Positions 60,343-64,000 of a stretch of 64,000 nucleotides of DNA are shown in pieces. The stretch comes from Gemmatimonadota bacterium (GTDB taxonomy: Bacteria; Gemmatimonadota; Gemmatimonadetes; Gemmatimonadales; Gemmatimonadaceae): the NCBI GenBank assembly GCA_026387935.1, contig JAPLKU010000011.1, positions 1 to 64,000 on the forward strand. Reading direction: 5' to 3'. Numbering within the stretch: position 1 is the first letter of the stretch; each line of letters opens with the position of its first letter. The notes below the pieces were generated by a model. That model worked only from the letters and a program-made list of their open reading frames with translations, did no database searches and was not told the DNA's origin. Made by a program: the position numbers and the translations under genes.

Positions 60343-60840
60343 CTATCTGCGCGTGACTGATGCGACAGCGATGACGGCGATTCCTTCGTTTCGGCCGATC
60401 CATCCCATCCCTTCATTCGTCTTGCCCTTCACCGACACCGCATCGACGTCAAGGCCAATCGCAGCGGCGAGGCGCGCGCGAATGGCGTTTCGGTGAGGAC
60501 CGATCTTTGGCTCTTCGCAGATCACGGTGATGTCCACATTTCCCGGGATCCAGCCGGCGTCGCGCGCACGTTGCACCGCCGCGCCTAGCATCGCGATCGA
60601 ATCACGGCCCTTGTTAGCTGGATCCGTGTCGGGAAAGAGCGCACCGATATCGCCGAGGGCGGCGGCTCCCAGCAGGGCATCGGTCACCGCATGGCAAATG
60701 GCATCGGCATCAGAATGCCCTACGAGCGCCTGCACGGCCGGGATTCGCACGCCGCCAAGGATGAGGGCGTCGCCCGGTCCGAAACGATGGGAGTCGTATC
60801 CGATGCCAACTCGTGAATCAACCCGCGAGGTGTTTCCCAT
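60343..60840 (-). CDS. ispF: 2-C-methyl-D-erythritol 2,4-cyclodiphosphate synthase
   Basis: IspF is a zinc enzyme of the MEP isoprenoid pathway. The 165-residue product has RVGIGYDSHRF (metal Asp and His, residues ~10-20), LVGHSDADAICHAVTDALLG (~39-58), FPDTDP and the NEGMGWIGRNEG C-terminus. Length fits. ispD is not adjacent; in many bacteria it is fused or next door. It lies 11 bases from mqnC. Confidence 0.95.
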   Translation of the reverse strand: MGNTSRVDSRVGIGYDSHRFGPGDALILGGVRIPAVQALVGHSDADAICHAVTDALLGAAALGDIGALFPDTDPANKGRDSIAMLGAAVQRARDAGWIPGNVDITVICEEPKIGPHRNAIRARLAAAIGLDVDAVSVKGKTNEGMGWIGRNEGIAVIAVASVTRR

Positions 60841-60851
60841 AGCTCTCGGCG

Positions 60852-61883
60852 TCAGACCGCCGCCGTGGCCTCGATGATTCGATAGTTCTGCAGGCGTTTG
60901 CGAGGCTCAAACCCCGCCCCACGAATGAGTGCTTCCATTTCTGCGATCGAAGTGCGGTGCGTCGTGTTGGCCGCCGAGACGACGTTCTCCTCGAGCATCA
61001 GCGAGCCGAAGTCGTTGCACCCGTAGTGGAGCGCGACCTGGCCGACCTTCAGCCCCATCGTCACCCAACTCGCCTGGATATTCGGGATGTTGTCCAGCAC
61101 GGTGCGCGCGAAGGCCGTCGTGCGGAGGTATTCCACCGCGTCGGTTTTCGGCATGTGACTCATCGTCGGCGTGTTTTCCGGCTGCAATGGCCAGCAGATA
61201 AACGCCGTGAATCCACCGGTGCGGGCCTGCAGGTCGCGAAGCCGCGTCAGGTGCTCGAGTCGTTCGGCCGGCGTTTCGCCGATGCCGTACATCATCGTAC
61301 AGCTCGTCTTGAGCCCCTCGCCATGCGCGATTTCCATAATCTCGAGCCAGCGATCGGCACCCGCCTTCTTCTTCGCGACCTCGTCACGGACGCGCTGCAC
61401 AAGGATCTCACCGCCGCCACCGGGAATCGAGTCCAAGCCAGCCTTCATCAGTTCCCGGATGACCTCAACGGCTTCCATCTTGTACAGCGTGCTCCAGAAG
61501 TCGACTTCACTGGGGCTGAATCCGTGCACATGAATCGAGTGGTGCTGCTTGATGTACCGCAGCAGATCCAGATACCACTCGAACGGGATGTAGGGATTGT
61601 GTCCGCCCTGAATCAGAATCTGCACGCCGCCGAGCGCCTTGACCTCGTCGATCTTCGCGCCAATCTGCTCGTACGAGAGCGTCCAGCCCGTATTGTCCTG
61701 CGGGCGGCGATAGAATGCGCAAAACCCACAATCGGCCACACAGACGTTCGTATAGTTGATGTTGCGGTCAACGATGTACGTGACGATGCCTTCGGGGTGC
61801 AGCGCTTTGCGTACGCGATCCGCGTCCGCGCCAAGTTCCAGCAGTGGCGCGTTGAGATAGTAGTCGAGCAGTCCCTTGTCCAT
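60852..61883 (-). CDS. mqnC: Cyclic dehypoxanthinyl futalosine synthase MqnC
   Basis: MqnC is a radical SAM enzyme that cyclises dehypoxanthine futalosine in the futalosine route to menaquinone. The 343-residue product has the cluster motif CVADCGFC (CX3CX2C, near residues 50-57), ILIQGGHNPYIPFEWYLDL and GGGGEIL. It starts at ATG 61883 (MDKGLLDYY), as the longer open frame overlaps mqnA. It follows mqnA by 7 bases. Confidence 0.94.
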   Translation of the reverse strand: MDKGLLDYYLNAPLLELGADADRVRKALHPEGIVTYIVDRNINYTNVCVADCGFCAFYRRPQDNTGWTLSYEQIGAKIDEVKALGGVQILIQGGHNPYIPFEWYLDLLRYIKQHHSIHVHGFSPSEVDFWSTLYKMEAVEVIRELMKAGLDSIPGGGGEILVQRVRDEVAKKKAGADRWLEIMEIAHGEGLKTSCTMMYGIGETPAERLEHLTRLRDLQARTGGFTAFICWPLQPENTPTMSHMPKTDAVEYLRTTAFARTVLDNIPNIQASWVTMGLKVGQVALHYGCNDFGSLMLEENVVSAANTTHRTSIAEMEALIRGAGFEPRKRLQNYRIIEATAAV

Positions 61884-61890
61884 TTTGGTC

Positions 61891-62739
61891 TTATGCCGCC
61901 GGGAGAAAAGACAGCCGCCCGGGCGCCACACGTCCGGCGAGGGTGAGTCGGCGATAGAACTCCGTGAGTCCGCCGAGGTGCGGATAGCTCAGCCCGTAGT
62001 CGAGGCCGGCGAGATACTCCGCGCAGGCCGCTGATGCGACGCCCGTCTTCTCTGCCGCTTCGCGCGCCAGCACGTCGAGGTTGCGCAGGCCCCAGTTCCG
62101 GCTCTCGATGAGCGAGGCGTGGACTCCGAGCACCTGCGCAGTAGGCGATGTGCGGTTGGACACCCAGACGGCGAACACGAACGGCAGTCCCGTCCATTCC
62201 TTCCAGACCGTGCCAAGATCGTAGCGATACGCATAGCGACTCGGAATCGCTCCAGCGGAGAGCATCAGTGCTGCATCTCCGATGACCAGGCGCGCGGCGG
62301 GTGCTTGGGCGCCGGTCGTCAGGTCAGCCGCCTCGGCGTCGCCGCGAACGAAGTTCGGCTTTGCATGCCACACATGCTCAAAGAGCAACTCGAGGAGATA
62401 CACGCTGGTCATGGAGCTGCTGCTGACGACCACCTCATGGGCTGCCAGTTCCGGCGCGGGCCGGTCGCTGAAGAGCACCACACTGCGCACGGGCCCGTCG
62501 CAGCTGATCGCCAGATCAGGAAGGAGCAAGTAGCGCTCCCAATCGCGAGCATACTCCACGGCAGATACGACGCTCACATCGAGCGAGCCGTCGGCCATCA
62601 TGCTGTTGAGCGCGGTCGGTACGCCGTCCACCAGCGTCGCATCAAGTGGCACGATGCCGCGATCGACGGCGCCGTATACGGGATAACAGTTCACGTAAGG
62701 AATCCGGCCCACGCGTAGCGGCGTCTCGGCACGTGTCAT
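61891..62739 (-). CDS. mqnA: Chorismate dehydratase MqnA
   Basis: MqnA dehydrates chorismate, the entry step of the futalosine menaquinone pathway. The 282-residue product has the periplasmic-binding-protein-like fold with RVGRIPYVNCYPVY near residues 9-22, the VSSSSMTSVYLLELL segment, and LGTVWKEWTGLPFVFAVWV near ~175-193. The start overlaps the mqnE stop. Together with mqnE and mqnC it forms most of the pathway; mqnB and mqnD are not here. Confidence 0.94.
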   Translation of the reverse strand: MTRAETPLRVGRIPYVNCYPVYGAVDRGIVPLDATLVDGVPTALNSMMADGSLDVSVVSAVEYARDWERYLLLPDLAISCDGPVRSVVLFSDRPAPELAAHEVVVSSSSMTSVYLLELLFEHVWHAKPNFVRGDAEAADLTTGAQAPAARLVIGDAALMLSAGAIPSRYAYRYDLGTVWKEWTGLPFVFAVWVSNRTSPTAQVLGVHASLIESRNWGLRNLDVLAREAAEKTGVASAACAEYLAGLDYGLSYPHLGGLTEFYRRLTLAGRVAPGRLSFLPAA

Positions 62740-63887
62740 ACGGAGGCTACCACAGGATGCGGCTCGCGATCAAACGTCCGGAGCGTGTTGTAGAACGAAT
62801 CGCGCTCGGCGGGTACCTTCCCTGCGCCCCGAATCAGTTGGAGTACCGCGTCGAGCGTCATCCCTTGCGGCGTGTGCGCCCCCACGGCGTGGTAGATCTT
62901 CTCACGGACGACGGTTCCTTCGAGATCGTTGACGCCGTAATGCAACGCCACCTGCGAGAGGAACTGAGTCACCATGATCCAGTGCGACTTGATGTGCTTG
63001 AAGTTGTCGAGGAAGAGCCGGCCAACGGCCAGCATCTTGAGGTCATCCACGCCCTGCGTTGATGTGCCCTGGCGGCCCAGTTGCCTGCCGAGTTCGTTGT
63101 CATCGGGATGGTACGCGAGCGGGATGTAGGCGAGAAAGCCGCCAGTCTCATCCTGGAGGTCGCGCAGCATCGCCAAGTGCGCCACGCGGTCTTCCAGTGT
63201 TTCGACGTGCCCGTAGAGCATCGTGCAGTTCGAGCGAATCCCGAGCTCATGCGCCGTGCGGTGCACGCCGATGTAGTCTGCCCCGGCGAGCTTCTTGCCC
63301 GCGATCTGTTCGCGGACCGCCGCGCTGAATGTCTCCGCGCCCCCGCCCGGTAGCGTGTCGAGCCCCGCTTCGCGCAACGCGATCAATACGTCTTTCCACG
63401 GCAGTTTCTCAATACGCGCGATGTGCGCGATTTCGACTGCGGTGAGTGCCTTGATGTGCACGTGCGGGTAGTGTGACTTCAGCGCGCGGAACATGGTCGT
63501 GTAGTACTCGAGCCCCGCTTTCATGTCGAGGCCGCCGACAATGTGGAACTCGCGCGTCAGTCCGTCCGCGGCATGCGCGGCTTCAGCCAGTACCTGGTCG
63601 AGCGTGTAGCGATACGCGCCTGCTTCCTTGGGCAGGCGTGCGTATCCGCAAAAGGTGCACGTCGTGCGCAACACGCACACGTTGGTTGGATTGATGTGTT
63701 GGTTCGCCGCGAAGGTGACCACATCGCCGTTCTTTGCGCGATTTGCCATGTCGGCGAGATAGCCGAGTCCGGCGAGGTCCGGCGTGCGGTACAGGTCGAG
63801 CGCGTCGTCCGTGGTTAGGCGATGGCCGTTCGCCAACTTCTCGCCAATACGGCGGAGCGCGGTATCGGACACGCGCTCGAGATTCAT
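62736..63887 (-). CDS. mqnE: Aminofutalosine synthase MqnE
   Basis: MqnE is a radical SAM enzyme joining the MqnA product with SAM to give aminofutalosine. The 383-residue product has INPTNVCVLRTTCTFCGYAR near residues 65-84, HIVGGLDMKAGLEYY and GGGAETFSA. The cysteine spacing reads CX5CX2C rather than the usual CX3CX2C. The start overlaps the stop of fabF (TCAT on the + strand). Confidence 0.9.
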   Translation of the reverse strand: MNLERVSDTALRRIGEKLANGHRLTTDDALDLYRTPDLAGLGYLADMANRAKNGDVVTFAANQHINPTNVCVLRTTCTFCGYARLPKEAGAYRYTLDQVLAEAAHAADGLTREFHIVGGLDMKAGLEYYTTMFRALKSHYPHVHIKALTAVEIAHIARIEKLPWKDVLIALREAGLDTLPGGGAETFSAAVREQIAGKKLAGADYIGVHRTAHELGIRSNCTMLYGHVETLEDRVAHLAMLRDLQDETGGFLAYIPLAYHPDDNELGRQLGRQGTSTQGVDDLKMLAVGRLFLDNFKHIKSHWIMVTQFLSQVALHYGVNDLEGTVVREKIYHAVGAHTPQGMTLDAVLQLIRGAGKVPAERDSFYNTLRTFDREPHPVVASV

Positions 63888-64000
63888 CAGCCTGCCAGGC
63901 GGCGCAGCACGAGCGTGGCGTTATGCCCACCAAACCCGCTGGAGTTGGACAGCACGGCCGACACGTCACGCTTTACCGGTCGGTTCGGTGTGCAGTTCAG
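63887..64000 (-). CDS. fabF: 3-oxoacyl-ACP synthase II, C-terminal part
   Basis: The last 37 codons of a gene that runs off the right edge. The ending SNSSGFGGHNATLVLRRLAG holds the GFGGxNxxL motif and C-terminus of FabF/KAS II condensing enzymes. It overlaps the mqnE start and is therefore the upstream member of this operon within the window. Confidence 0.88.
   Translation of the reverse strand: MNCTPNRPVKRDVSAVLSNSSGFGGHNATLVLRRLAG

Overview
The window is a gene-dense, high-GC stretch of a bacterial chromosome. I see no phage, transposon, CRISPR array or defence island, and no gap longer than about 150 bases between features. It opens inside the 3' end of a 23S rRNA gene followed by a 5S rRNA gene. 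It then carries about 37 protein genes and one tRNA on the + strand (903-41795). A convergent boundary with a strong terminator follows, and about 22 genes run on the - strand (41924-64000). The organism is a diderm: BamA, Skp, Lpx, Lpt, Kds and Lol genes are all present. A PorV/PorQ-like protein, an LpxC-FabZ fusion, a metal-type KdsA, McsA/McsB/ClpC, BshC, futalosine menaquinone genes and high GC together suggest the FCB side of the tree, most likely Gemmatimonadota. That placement is inference from gene content; no search was possible.

Layout. 1-871: rRNA operon end and terminator. 903-5714: era, a Trm112-like protein, two envelope proteins of unknown role, a GGDEF protein and a proline-rich zinc-ribbon protein. 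5824-14591: prfB with its programmed frameshift, lysS, lolC/E, lolD, then the protein-arginine-kinase module mcsA-mcsB-clpC. 14701-24779: envelope operon bamA-skp-lpxD-lpxC/fabZ-lpxA-Gfo/Idh-lpxB-DUF374-lpxK. 24823-40929: metabolic and housekeeping genes (gdh, rlmH, bshC, murJ, uvrC, thrC, larC, a radical-SAM DUF512 protein, der, plsY, gpsA, merR, surE, pcm, acylphosphatase, apt). 40973-41795: tRNA-Arg(CCT) and a TPR membrane protein.

On the - strand, read from the right end: fabF (partial), mqnE-mqnA-mqnC (menaquinone), ispF, dedA, xerD, trpG/pabA. Then comes a second envelope operon, kdsB-pyrG-kdsA-kdsD-lptC-lptA-lptB-rpoN, whose lptC-lptA-lptB-rpoN order matches E. coli. It continues into a five-gene polyprenyl-sugar/glycosyltransferase group and ends with dapF.

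Together the two envelope operons supply most of lipid A synthesis (LpxA, C, D, B, K), Kdo synthesis and activation, LPS transport parts, lipoprotein release and outer-membrane protein assembly. LpxH/I, KdtA, KdsC and LptD/E/F/G are not in the window. Most neighbouring genes overlap by 1-4 bases (ATGA or GTGA), so translational coupling is the rule. Several genes that do not overlap a neighbour carry a TANNNT box 6-8 bases before the start codon, which suggests leaderless transcripts. The most interesting leads are a 150-residue N-terminal extension on LptB, an unusual lipid A gene set (GnnA-like and LpxJ-like candidates), a polyprenyl-phosphate-sugar/YfhO glycosylation cluster, a radical-SAM gene coupled to der, and a base change in the 23S A-loop.
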